From contig CAUFRO010000014.1 in the NCBI GenBank assembly GCA_959027945.1, positions 1 through 49,344 on the forward strand: a stretch of DNA of 49,344 nt, read 5' to 3'. Under the pieces are notes generated by a model. It was not told the origin of the DNA, ran no database searches, and was given only the letters and a program-made list of their open reading frames with translations. This stretch comes from an uncultured Collinsella sp. (lineage in GTDB: Bacteria > Actinomycetota > Coriobacteriia > Coriobacteriales > Coriobacteriaceae). Each line of letters opens with the position of its first letter. Position 1 is the stretch's first letter. A program made the position numbers and the translations under genes. Shown piece by piece: positions 33,330-41,262 of the stretch.

Positions 33330-34919
33330 CTAGTCTACCTTTTGTCCGCATGTGGGGCAGAACTGGGCTTCGGGTACGAGCGGGGTTCCGCAGTGACGGC
33401 AGAAGCGGGCAGGCTCGCTTGGAGCTGCCGGCATCGTCGGTGCCGCGGGCGCCACGGCGTTCTGCTGGGAGCGCTTCTGGCGACGGCGCTGCTTGCGCTG
33501 AGGCTTGGGGGCTGCGGCTGTCGTACCGTTCGCGGCCTTCGCGCGTTTTTTGCGGATGCAAAGGACAACAATCGCGCCACCGATGATGAGGACGATCGCC
33601 ACGCCACCGCCAATAACAAACGGTAGGTGAGTCTGGACAAAGTACAGCACATCCTCGGGCAGGGAATGGGGGATATTGGACTTATAGATGTTCACGTGGA
33701 CCGTCGCAGGGTCGTTTTCATCGTTATAGGTTTCCAAAATCCTACGATCACCGTCCATGAACCAAAGATCGGACCAATGAGAGCCAAACTCGCTCTTTGC
33801 TCCGGTTTTTGCATCAGCTAGGCATGCCGAGTCTTTGTCACCATCTGTGCTTACTCCGAGCAGGGCCTTACCGTCATGTGAGATGTCTTTGAGGTATCCA
33901 CCGCCGAAGGGGAAGGCGGTCGAGCTAATAATCTCTTCCTTTCCCAAATCATAGACGCCAACGTTTGCATCATTATCGTTTAGGTCGTAATAACCTTCAG
34001 CCTCTTCAAATAGCTCGTTTGACCCTCTTTTTATATAGATTGGGTAGAACTTGACTGATTCCGAGTAGAAATTATTAGGAGCATGCTCATCGTCATTGAG
34101 AAGAACGCTCATGTTTCCGTCGCGGTCAGCTTTTATTAGTGCAATGTCGCTCTGAAGATAAATGTCGTCCGAGTTAGAACTGAGGGTAATGTTGTAGATA
34201 TTCGAAGACCTATTATCCTTTTTTACGTTGACGGTCTTTAATTCTGTTGACCCTGTATCACAGTTGAAAACCCTAAGTGCAACGACGCCGTCCTCGGTAT
34301 TGTCCTGTAAGGCATATAGGCGGCTCATGTCTTTTGAGTAACTGTAGTACCACCAAGAGTCATCTTTATCTGGCTGGTATGTCTGGACCAGTTTGTCGGA
34401 TTCAAGATCATAGATTTCGACCAATTTAGGATCGTCTTCATCGTCATAGTGCTCCACAGCAGCCCTATTGCCATCATCGGAGACGGTTACATCGGTGTAG
34501 GCATATTTGGCCGAAGTGATGGGATGGACTGTTTGGGTCTGGTTGTCTGGTGAGAATACGAATAAATTATTACCGTCTTCCCAGTAGAGCTGATCGCTAT
34601 CGGTGAGATATGCGTAATCAAGGCATTCATCTGATATATCGATGGGGCTCATGCTGCCATCATCGAAATTGATGAGGGATATTGTCTTTCGGTTGAAATC
34701 GTCATCGCAGTCGTACAGATAGCCGAACTTTGTATGGCCGTTCGTGCGGATATCCGAGTATTCACTACTTACCTTAAAGTTATACGACTTCTCAAGCTCA
34801 GGCGTCGGTGCGCTGCCGCTGGCTAATGCTGCTGGAGGGGCTGCGAGCGGAGACAAGGCCGCGATCAGGCCGATGGCGACTGCTGCGATCCTTCCGCTCT
34901 TATGGATGCTCTTAAACAT
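33330..34919 (-). CDS. Secreted beta-propeller-like, single-pass membrane protein with C-terminal zinc ribbon (529 aa)
   Basis: The N terminus is a signal peptide (MFKSIHKSGRIAAVAIGLIA to about 34). About 400 outside residues follow, with repeated blade-like segments rich in Asp, Tyr and Ser (YAYLTDSDQLYWEDGNNLF, VVALRVFNCD). Then comes one membrane helix (LPFVIGGGVAIVLIIGGAI), a basic Ala/Gln-rich stretch, and a zinc ribbon with C507, C510, C521, C524. The zinc ribbon is thus predicted inside and the propeller-like part outside. The coding sequence for the propeller part (about 33,950-34,750) is clearly AT-richer than the neighbouring genes, a sign of recent transfer. AGGAAAGG precedes the ATG. 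The function is unknown; it could sense an outside ligand and signal inwards. Two copies of a palindromic repeat flank it. Confidence 0.78.
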   Translation of the reverse strand: MFKSIHKSGRIAAVAIGLIAALSPLAAPPAALASGSAPTPELEKSYNFKVSSEYSDIRTNGHTKFGYLYDCDDDFNRKTISLINFDDGSMSPIDISDECLDYAYLTDSDQLYWEDGNNLFVFSPDNQTQTVHPITSAKYAYTDVTVSDDGNRAAVEHYDDEDDPKLVEIYDLESDKLVQTYQPDKDDSWWYYSYSKDMSRLYALQDNTEDGVVALRVFNCDTGSTELKTVNVKKDNRSSNIYNITLSSNSDDIYLQSDIALIKADRDGNMSVLLNDDEHAPNNFYSESVKFYPIYIKRGSNELFEEAEGYYDLNDNDANVGVYDLGKEEIISSTAFPFGGGYLKDISHDGKALLGVSTDGDKDSACLADAKTGAKSEFGSHWSDLWFMDGDRRILETYNDENDPATVHVNIYKSNIPHSLPEDVLYFVQTHLPFVIGGGVAIVLIIGGAIVVLCIRKKRAKAANGTTAAAPKPQRKQRRRQKRSQQNAVAPAAPTMPAAPSEPARFCRHCGTPLVPEAQFCPTCGQKVD

Positions 34920-35049
34920 GGCAATCCTTTCCTCTGGATTCGAATGACGATACTGCCATGGTTAATCGGGATTCCGAAATCTTGTTGCGCAACATTCACC
35001 ATCGGCAACATTTTTCGGCCAGTTGCGCCGCCCTCAAGGGAACATTTTG

Positions 35050-35143
35050 AGTTGCGGTGAAATAGGGACTAAATGAAGGCTCCAGAGGCCAAAACAGTTC
35101 CTATTCCACCGCAACTTCATGGGGATGTGTGACAATGCCCGTC
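35050..35143. repeat. 94-base palindromic element, copy B
   Basis: This has the same arms (35050-35070 and 35096-35116), loop and tail as copy A at 33120. It ends 32 bases before the cutC start, so the cutC promoter must lie in or beside it. The rest of the gap between the zinc-ribbon gene and cutC (34920-35049) shows no gene. Confidence 0.88.
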
Positions 35144-35175
35144 GGAAAACATCTGCTGTCTTTGGGGGCCTATCT

Positions 35176-35853
35176 ATGCTGTACGAGTTTTGTGCCGAGA
35201 ACTTTGAGCGAGTGCCGGCGGCCATCGAGGCCGGTGCGGGGCGCATTGAGCTGTGTGACAACCTCGCCGTCGGTGGCACCACGCCTTCCGCCGGCGTTAT
35301 TAGCGCTACGGTCAGCTACGCTCACGAGCATGACGCGCGAGTGATGTGCATGATTCGTCCGCGTGGTGGCGATTTTCATTACAACCAGGACGAGCTGCGC
35401 ATGATGGAGATGGACCTGGGCCTTGCTGTGAGCGCCGGCGTTGACGGCCTGGTCTTTGGCTGCTGCAAGCCCTGTGCCGGCGGCTGGGCGCTCGACGAGC
35501 TCACCCTCGGCGCCCTCGTTATGGCTACGGGCTGCGCGACCGAGGAGTGCAAGCGCGAATCCCTTGACATCACCTTCCACATGGCATTTGACCAGCTCTC
35601 GCCCGAGGCTCAGCTCGATGCGATTGATACACTTGCCGACTGCGGCGTTACGCGTATCCTCACGCATGGCGGCGCGGCCGGTACGCCGATCGAGGACAAT
35701 TTCGATTACCTGGCTCGTTTAATCGAGTATGCGGGCGATCGTTTGACCATCCTTCCCGGCGGCGGCATCACTACGGCAAATCGCGACGCGGTCGCGGCGG
35801 CGTTAGGCGTCTTCGAGCTCCATGGCACCAAGATCGTGCCGCTGGAGGTGTAG
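35176..35853 (+). CDS. cutC: CutC family protein
   Basis: The 225-residue TIM-barrel protein has the CutC pattern: MLYEFCAENFE at the start, the AGAGRIELCDNLAVGGTTPSAG motif, MIRPRGGDFHYN, FHMAFD and the end ILPGGGIT. The family was named for copper homeostasis, though a direct role in copper handling is disputed. ATG at 35176 matches the family start; GGGGGCC upstream is a weak ribosome binding site. The next gene starts three bases after the stop, so the two form an operon. Confidence 0.92.
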   Translation: MLYEFCAENFERVPAAIEAGAGRIELCDNLAVGGTTPSAGVISATVSYAHEHDARVMCMIRPRGGDFHYNQDELRMMEMDLGLAVSAGVDGLVFGCCKPCAGGWALDELTLGALVMATGCATEECKRESLDITFHMAFDQLSPEAQLDAIDTLADCGVTRILTHGGAAGTPIEDNFDYLARLIEYAGDRLTILPGGGITTANRDAVAAALGVFELHGTKIVPLEV

Positions 35854-35856
35854 TCC

Positions 35857-36654
35857 GTGGCGCTCGTATTTGACGTTCAGCAGGCGAGCGGCAAGCCCGA
35901 CGATAATCGTCGCCCTGGTACCGCGTGCCCCTTTTGCGACACGGAGGGACTTGCCAACATCATCCAGCGCGATGGTGACTGCATCTGGCTCGAGAATAAG
36001 TTCAAGACCTTGCGGGCCACCCGTCAGACCGTATTGATCGAGTCGGCCAATCACGACGCCGACCTGGTGACCTATGAACCGGATGAGCTGCATCATGTGA
36101 TGAGGTTTGCCCTGGGCTGTTGGCAGCAGATGATCGATTCCCAACAGTACCGCAGTGTGCTCATGTACAAGAACAAAGGCCCGCTTTCGGGCGGCAGCCT
36201 CGTCCATCCACACATGCAGATTGTGGGCTTGGAACAGGAGGACGGCTATGCGGCGCTGACCTCTACCAACTTTGAAGGCATCAATGTCTGGCAGCAGGGG
36301 AGAATCTCGGTCAACATCTCAACCGAGCCGATCATGGGATTCTTTGAGGTCAACGTCTCGGCTCCACAGGGAATCGCCGCCAGCGACGACGCCCGCGACC
36401 AAGCCGAAGCGGACCTGTTTGCCGATGCGATTCAGGTGGCCCTGCGCTATATCCTGCACGAGCACCACGGCGGTCGCGCGGAGTCGTACAACTTGTTCTT
36501 CTACCACATGGACGGCCGGACCATTGCCAAGGCGCTGCCACGTTGGGTGGTATCGCCCTACTTTGTGGGCTATCGTCTGGCCCAGGTCAATGCCGAGACG
36601 ACGCTCGATGTTGATGCTGAGCGCCTACGCGCGCATCTGGAAACGCTCGCGTAG
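35857..36654 (+). CDS. DUF4931 / GalT-like HIT superfamily protein
   Basis: The 265-residue protein has an N-terminal CPFC (24-27) and the histidine triad-like HPHMQ (117-121) typical of galactose-1-phosphate uridylyltransferase and related nucleotidyl-transfer enzymes. It is shorter than GalT (about 350 residues) and resembles DUF4931 proteins. It may bind a nucleotide or hydrolyse a nucleotide-linked metabolite. The GTG start has GGAGGTG inside the end of cutC, which suggests coupling. No other Leloir gene is adjacent. Confidence 0.8.
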   Translation: MALVFDVQQASGKPDDNRRPGTACPFCDTEGLANIIQRDGDCIWLENKFKTLRATRQTVLIESANHDADLVTYEPDELHHVMRFALGCWQQMIDSQQYRSVLMYKNKGPLSGGSLVHPHMQIVGLEQEDGYAALTSTNFEGINVWQQGRISVNISTEPIMGFFEVNVSAPQGIAASDDARDQAEADLFADAIQVALRYILHEHHGGRAESYNLFFYHMDGRTIAKALPRWVVSPYFVGYRLAQVNAETTLDVDAERLRAHLETLA

Positions 36655-36684
36655 CAAGGCGAGCGCCTGCGAAAAGCGTGCTGC

Positions 36685-37683
36685 CTAGCTTGCCATCGCG
36701 TCGCGGCCGGCCTTGACCCGCTTGCGCTGTTTGGCGCGCTCCTCGCCGGTTAGGCGCTCAAAGAGATGCCCGATAATCGAGGCCAACACCTGTTGAAACA
36801 GCGTGCCGCACATGACGGGGAACACGACCTCGCCGGGAAAGTACTGCGTGGCGATGACGGCGCCCGAAGAGATATTGCGCATGCCACAGGTAAAGCACAT
36901 GGTGGTCGTCTCGCTATACGGCAGATGCAGCGCGCGGGCGACCAGGATGCCGATGATAAAGCCACTGATGGCGAACGCCAGGATAAAGAGGGCGACTTCT
37001 AAGCGCTCAACATTCATGTGCAGCACGTACTCGCTCATGGCGGTGGAGTTGGACGCGATGACACCCATCATCATGAACTTGCAGGCGGGCGAAAGCGCGG
37101 GGGAGAGCTTCTCATGACCCCAGCCGCGCGTGAGTTCGTTAATGACGATACCGAGCACGGCGGGTATGGCGATCATAAAGGCCATGTTCTGCATCATGCT
37201 CGGCACATCGATCGAGACGGTGGCGCCCAGCAAGAGCTTGAGCGTGAGTGGGATCGTCACAGGCGAGATGACCGAGGACGTCAGGATGATGGTGAGTGCG
37301 AGTGGGCCGTTGCCGCCGAACATGCTAATCCACATAAAGGCAGTGACTGCCACGGGTACGCTGTACTCGAGCACGATGCCGCAGACAAGGTTGGGGTTGG
37401 ATCCAAAGAATAACGATCCCATGGCATAAGCTGCGATAGGGATAAGCACCGCCGAGACGAGCAACGCCAAGACCAGGTGCAGCGGACGGCGGAATACCTC
37501 GGTTACCTGGTGGAAGGTGTTGCTGAGCGCACCCTGAAACGTCATGAAAGCAAACAAGGTGGGAACGATGGGCTTGAGTACGCCGATTTGCTGGGGAAAG
37601 AGCACGCCGAGCGCCACGCAAAACGGAACGATGACCTGCATGTGCCCCGCGAGAAACTTGCCCAGTTCAACCCATTGCTTCAT
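36685..37683 (-). CDS. Bile acid:sodium symporter (BASS) family transporter
   Basis: The 332-residue membrane protein has about nine to ten helices and the BASS features FMTFQGALSNTF in the first half, YSVPVAVTAFMWI and the GMRNISSGAVIATQYFP motif near the end. BASS members carry organic anions such as bile acids, pantoate or pyruvate with sodium; sequence alone does not tell which. It is convergent with the GalT-like gene with a 30-base gap. Confidence 0.87.
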   Translation of the reverse strand: MKQWVELGKFLAGHMQVIVPFCVALGVLFPQQIGVLKPIVPTLFAFMTFQGALSNTFHQVTEVFRRPLHLVLALLVSAVLIPIAAYAMGSLFFGSNPNLVCGIVLEYSVPVAVTAFMWISMFGGNGPLALTIILTSSVISPVTIPLTLKLLLGATVSIDVPSMMQNMAFMIAIPAVLGIVINELTRGWGHEKLSPALSPACKFMMMGVIASNSTAMSEYVLHMNVERLEVALFILAFAISGFIIGILVARALHLPYSETTTMCFTCGMRNISSGAVIATQYFPGEVVFPVMCGTLFQQVLASIIGHLFERLTGEERAKQRKRVKAGRDAMAS

Positions 37684-37845
37684 ATGTGCTTGTGACTCCC
37701 CTTGCTCGTGAATCCGTTTTGAATGGATATGCTAGACGCTCGCATGCGTCCGTGCGTCAGAAACGCTCGATTATTTCGAGGCTATTACCGGCATCGTTTA
37801 CCGAAACCGCGGCGTGCTGCGGCGATTTGCGTCCACGCTGCACGG

Positions 37846-37851
37846 TATAAT
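37846..37851 (+). promoter_or_regulatory. Candidate -10 box for the recJ-rel transcript
   Basis: A perfect TATAAT lies 109 bases upstream of the recJ start in the divergent gap after the BASS transporter gene. The -35 region is poor. The transcript would include the short leader frame at 37908-37973. Confidence 0.45.
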
Positions 37852-37907
37852 AAATCCGTTCAACAGATCTGCCTGCCGAAGCGGGCATACACAGAGGACT
37901 CATCGCT

Positions 37908-37973
37908 ATGAACCGTGAGAGGTATCGCGGCGACCTGCCCCTATCGGGGGTGGGCGCCTATGTCATCGCTTAA
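37908..37973 (+). CDS. Possible 21-residue leader peptide overlapping the recJ start
   Basis: An ATG with AGAGGAC ten bases upstream opens 21 codons (MNRERYRGDLPLSGVGAYVI then A) that stop with TAA at 37971-37973, 14 bases into recJ in another frame. Terminating ribosomes could re-initiate at the recJ ATG (37960). The composition gives no clear attenuation signal, so it may be chance. Confidence 0.25.
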   Translation: MNRERYRGDLPLSGVGAYVIA

Positions 37974-40900
37974 GACGACGCATCGCTGGGCGGTCGCTCA
38001 GCAAAACCCCGAGCTCGAAAAGGAGCTTTCGGCTGGCCTGGGCATACCCGGGCTGGTGGCGCGCATTATGGTTGCGCACGGCATTGTATCCATCGAGGAA
38101 GGCCAGCTGTTTTTGACGCCTTCGCTCGATCGCGACTGGGCGGACCCGCTCGTTATTCCGGGCATGTCGGTTGTTGCTGACCGCGTCGAGCGCGCTATTC
38201 ACAGCCACGAGCGCATCGCGGTCTTTGGCGATTTTGACGTTGACGGTATTACGTCGACCTGCCTGTTGACCGAGGCACTGCGCACGTTTGGCGCCGATGT
38301 CACGCCGTTCATTCCGCATCGCTTTGACGAGGGCTACGGTCTTTCGCGAGCGGCGCTCGACCGCGTTAACGAGCTCGCTCGCCCCCAGCTGATCGTGACC
38401 GTCGATAACGGCATTGCCGCCAAGGAAGAGGTCTCCTATCTTGAGAGCCTGGGGATCGATTTGGTGGTCACGGACCATCACGAGCCGTCCGATCAGGTGC
38501 CGCAGGGCGTGCCTCTGACCGACCCTAAGCTCGAGGACGAGGGTCCTTCGCGTGAGCTTGCCGGTGCCGGCGTGGCGCTCAAGCTGGTGCAGGTCCTGGG
38601 CGAGCGTTTGGGCAAGCCGTCGTATTGGCGTTCGCTGATAGAGGTTGCGGCGCTGGGTACCGTGTCCGACATGATGCCGCTGACGCCCGAGAACCGCGCG
38701 CTGGTCGCCGAGGGCATCCAGCAGATGCGCGTGACCGCCCGCCCCGGCTATATCGCGCTGGCCGCGCTCGCCAAGGCCGACCTCTCTACCATTACGGCCG
38801 ATGGCCTGTCATTTTCGCTCATTCCCCGCTTAAACGCTGCCGGCCGCATGGCCGATCCCAAGCTGGCGCTCGACCTGCTGCTTGCCCGCGATCCTATCGA
38901 GGCAAGCGCGCTTGCCGCCGAGCTCGAGGAAATCAACCGTCAGCGTCGCGAGATCGAGGCGGAGCTCACACGCGATGCCATGGCAAAGGTCGAGGAGACC
39001 TATGATGGCGGTCGCGCAATCGTCGTGGGTGGCGAGGGCTGGCACGAGGGCGTCAAGGGTATCGTGGCGAGCCGCCTGACCAACCGTTATCACGTGCCGG
39101 CGCTGCTGTTCTCGATCGAAGACGGTATCGCTCGCGGTTCGGGTCGCTCGGTGGGCAAGGTCAACCTGTTCGATGCCGTAGAACGCTGCTCCGATCTGCT
39201 GATTCGTCGCGGCGGGCATGCGGGTGCGGTGGGCGTGACCATCGAGGCGTCCAAGCTCGACGAGTTCCGTCGTCGCCTTTCCGCCGTGCTGTCCGAGCTT
39301 CCCGCCGAGGACTTTGAGGACACCGACGAGGTTGCCGCCACCGTTGACCTCTCCGAGCTAAATATCGAGACCATCGAGCAGATCTCCCGTCTTGAGCCGT
39401 TTGGCCAGGGCAACAAGGTGCCGCTGTTGGCGGCCGAGGGCGTGACAATGTGCGATCGTGCCGTGGTGGGCAAAACCGGCGAGCACATGCGCTTTGTGGC
39501 GACCGATGGCGCCGCGAGTGTGCCGGCCATTATGTTCCGCGTGCCGCAGATCGATAAGCTCATCAATTGCGATAGCGCCGTCGATTTGGTGTTCGAGGCC
39601 GTGGCCGAGCATTGGCAAGGCCGCGTAAAGCCAAAGCTCATGATCAAGGATGTCTTGGTCCGCGATACCACGGCGCCCAGCGTTGACGACCCGGCATGTG
39701 AGCTTCGCCGCGGCGTGGAGCCTGCGGACGCCGGTCTTCGTCTGGAGTCCCGCAAGCGCCAAACGCTCGCCCAGCTTTCCTATACCGAGCTGACGCGCTC
39801 GCTTATCCATAGCTTTATCGGCTCGAACCAGCCGCACCGTGCGCAGGTCGAGGCGCTCGATGCCTTGGCCGATCACCAAAGTGTTCTGGCCGTTATGGGA
39901 ACGGGGCGCGGCAAGTCTCTTATCTTCCATGTGCATGCCGCGCGCGAGGCAGTCCTTCGCGGGCGTGCGAGCATCTTTGTCTATCCGCTGCGCGCGCTCG
40001 TTGCCGACCAGGCCTATCACCTCTCGTCGACGATGGCCGCGCTTGGCATTGGCGTAGGCGTGCTGACCGGCGAGACCGTGGAGGCGGCGCGCGATGACGT
40101 GTTTGCCGGCTTGGCTTCGGGCCGCACCGGCATCGTGCTCACGACGCCCGAGTTCCTGTCCATTCACCGCGACCGCTTTGCGCGTTCGGGACGCATCGGT
40201 TTTGTCGTTATCGATGAGGCGCATCATGCCGGTCTTGCCAAGGGCGGTGACCGCAGCGCCTATCTCGACATGCCCGATATCCTCAAGGCCCTGGGCGACC
40301 CGGTCGTTCTGGCCACGACTGCCACCGCAACGGCTCCGGTTGTGGCCGAGCTCGCCCGCGTGCTACCGATTACCCGTACGGTGGTCGACGAGACGGTGCG
40401 CGAGAACTTGCAGCTCGAGGATGACCGAGATCTTGCGAGCCGCGAGAACCGCCTGGTGTCAATCGTGGCGACGGGGGAGAAGACCGTCATCTACGTCAAC
40501 TCGCGCGACCAGTCCGTGGCGCTTGCCAAGACGCTGCGCAAGCGGGTACCCGATTGCGCGACCCGCATCGCGTTCTATAACGCGGGGCTTGCGCGCTCCG
40601 ATCGTCGCCGTGTCGAGGAAGCGTTTCGTGACGGAAGCCTCAGCTGCATCGTTTCGACCTCTGCCTTTGGTGAGGGCGTGAACCTGCCCGATATTCGCCA
40701 TGTCGTGCTCTACCACATGCCGTTTGGCAGCATTGAGTTCAACCAGATGAGCGGACGCGCCGGTCGCGACGGCCAACCTGCCGTGATTCACTTGCTCTAT
40801 TCGTCGCGTGACGCTCGCATTAACGAGCGCCTGCTCGACTGCTACGCGCCCGAGCGCGATGAGCTCGTCACGCTCTATCGCGCGCTGCAGACCATGTGGC

Positions 40901-41247
40901 GCTCCAACCGCGGCAAGACCGGAGACGACTCGTTTAGTGCGAGCGATATCGATATCGCGCAGATGTGCCTTGCCATCGATGCCCGCACGCCGGTTGACGA
41001 GCGCTCGGTGGCAAGCGGTCTGGGAATCTTCGAAGAGCTTGGTTTCTGTCGCGTTTCGGGGTTTGACGACACCCGCCGCATCGCGATGGCAGAAAACCCG
41101 GGCCGTGTGCAATTGAGCAGGTCAATTCGCTATTTGGAGGGCTTGCGCTCGCGCATGGAGTTCTCGGCTTTCCGGAGCTGGGCACTCGATTCGTGCGCTT
41201 CTGATATGCTAGCCAAAGTTAACCGCCCGATCGTACCGCGGGCCTAG
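37960..41247 (+). CDS. recJ: RecJ exonuclease fused to a RecQ-like DEAH helicase (1095 aa)
   Basis: The N-terminal 560 residues are RecJ, a 5'-3' single-strand exonuclease: DFDVDG (91-96), TVDNGI (147-152) and TDHHEP (171-176) form the DHH metal site, followed by the DHHA1 GG(R)GGHAGAVG and an OB-type domain. A second enzyme follows: Walker A GTGRGKS (647-653), DEAH (752-755), a TATATAP motif III and QMSGRAGRDG (929-938), which is a RecQ-like superfamily 2 helicase. RecJ and RecQ cooperate in DNA end resection, so one chain would unwind and degrade. The usual RecQ zinc motif is not visible. ATG at 37960 follows GGGGGTGGG. rel starts 15 bases after the stop. Confidence 0.93.
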   Translation: MSSLKTTHRWAVAQQNPELEKELSAGLGIPGLVARIMVAHGIVSIEEGQLFLTPSLDRDWADPLVIPGMSVVADRVERAIHSHERIAVFGDFDVDGITSTCLLTEALRTFGADVTPFIPHRFDEGYGLSRAALDRVNELARPQLIVTVDNGIAAKEEVSYLESLGIDLVVTDHHEPSDQVPQGVPLTDPKLEDEGPSRELAGAGVALKLVQVLGERLGKPSYWRSLIEVAALGTVSDMMPLTPENRALVAEGIQQMRVTARPGYIALAALAKADLSTITADGLSFSLIPRLNAAGRMADPKLALDLLLARDPIEASALAAELEEINRQRREIEAELTRDAMAKVEETYDGGRAIVVGGEGWHEGVKGIVASRLTNRYHVPALLFSIEDGIARGSGRSVGKVNLFDAVERCSDLLIRRGGHAGAVGVTIEASKLDEFRRRLSAVLSELPAEDFEDTDEVAATVDLSELNIETIEQISRLEPFGQGNKVPLLAAEGVTMCDRAVVGKTGEHMRFVATDGAASVPAIMFRVPQIDKLINCDSAVDLVFEAVAEHWQGRVKPKLMIKDVLVRDTTAPSVDDPACELRRGVEPADAGLRLESRKRQTLAQLSYTELTRSLIHSFIGSNQPHRAQVEALDALADHQSVLAVMGTGRGKSLIFHVHAAREAVLRGRASIFVYPLRALVADQAYHLSSTMAALGIGVGVLTGETVEAARDDVFAGLASGRTGIVLTTPEFLSIHRDRFARSGRIGFVVIDEAHHAGLAKGGDRSAYLDMPDILKALGDPVVLATTATATAPVVAELARVLPITRTVVDETVRENLQLEDDRDLASRENRLVSIVATGEKTVIYVNSRDQSVALAKTLRKRVPDCATRIAFYNAGLARSDRRRVEEAFRDGSLSCIVSTSAFGEGVNLPDIRHVVLYHMPFGSIEFNQMSGRAGRDGQPAVIHLLYSSRDARINERLLDCYAPERDELVTLYRALQTMWRSNRGKTGDDSFSASDIDIAQMCLAIDARTPVDERSVASGLGIFEELGFCRVSGFDDTRRIAMAENPGRVQLSRSIRYLEGLRSRMEFSAFRSWALDSCASDMLAKVNRPIVPRA

Positions 41248-41262
41248 GGGAAGGGGACCTCG

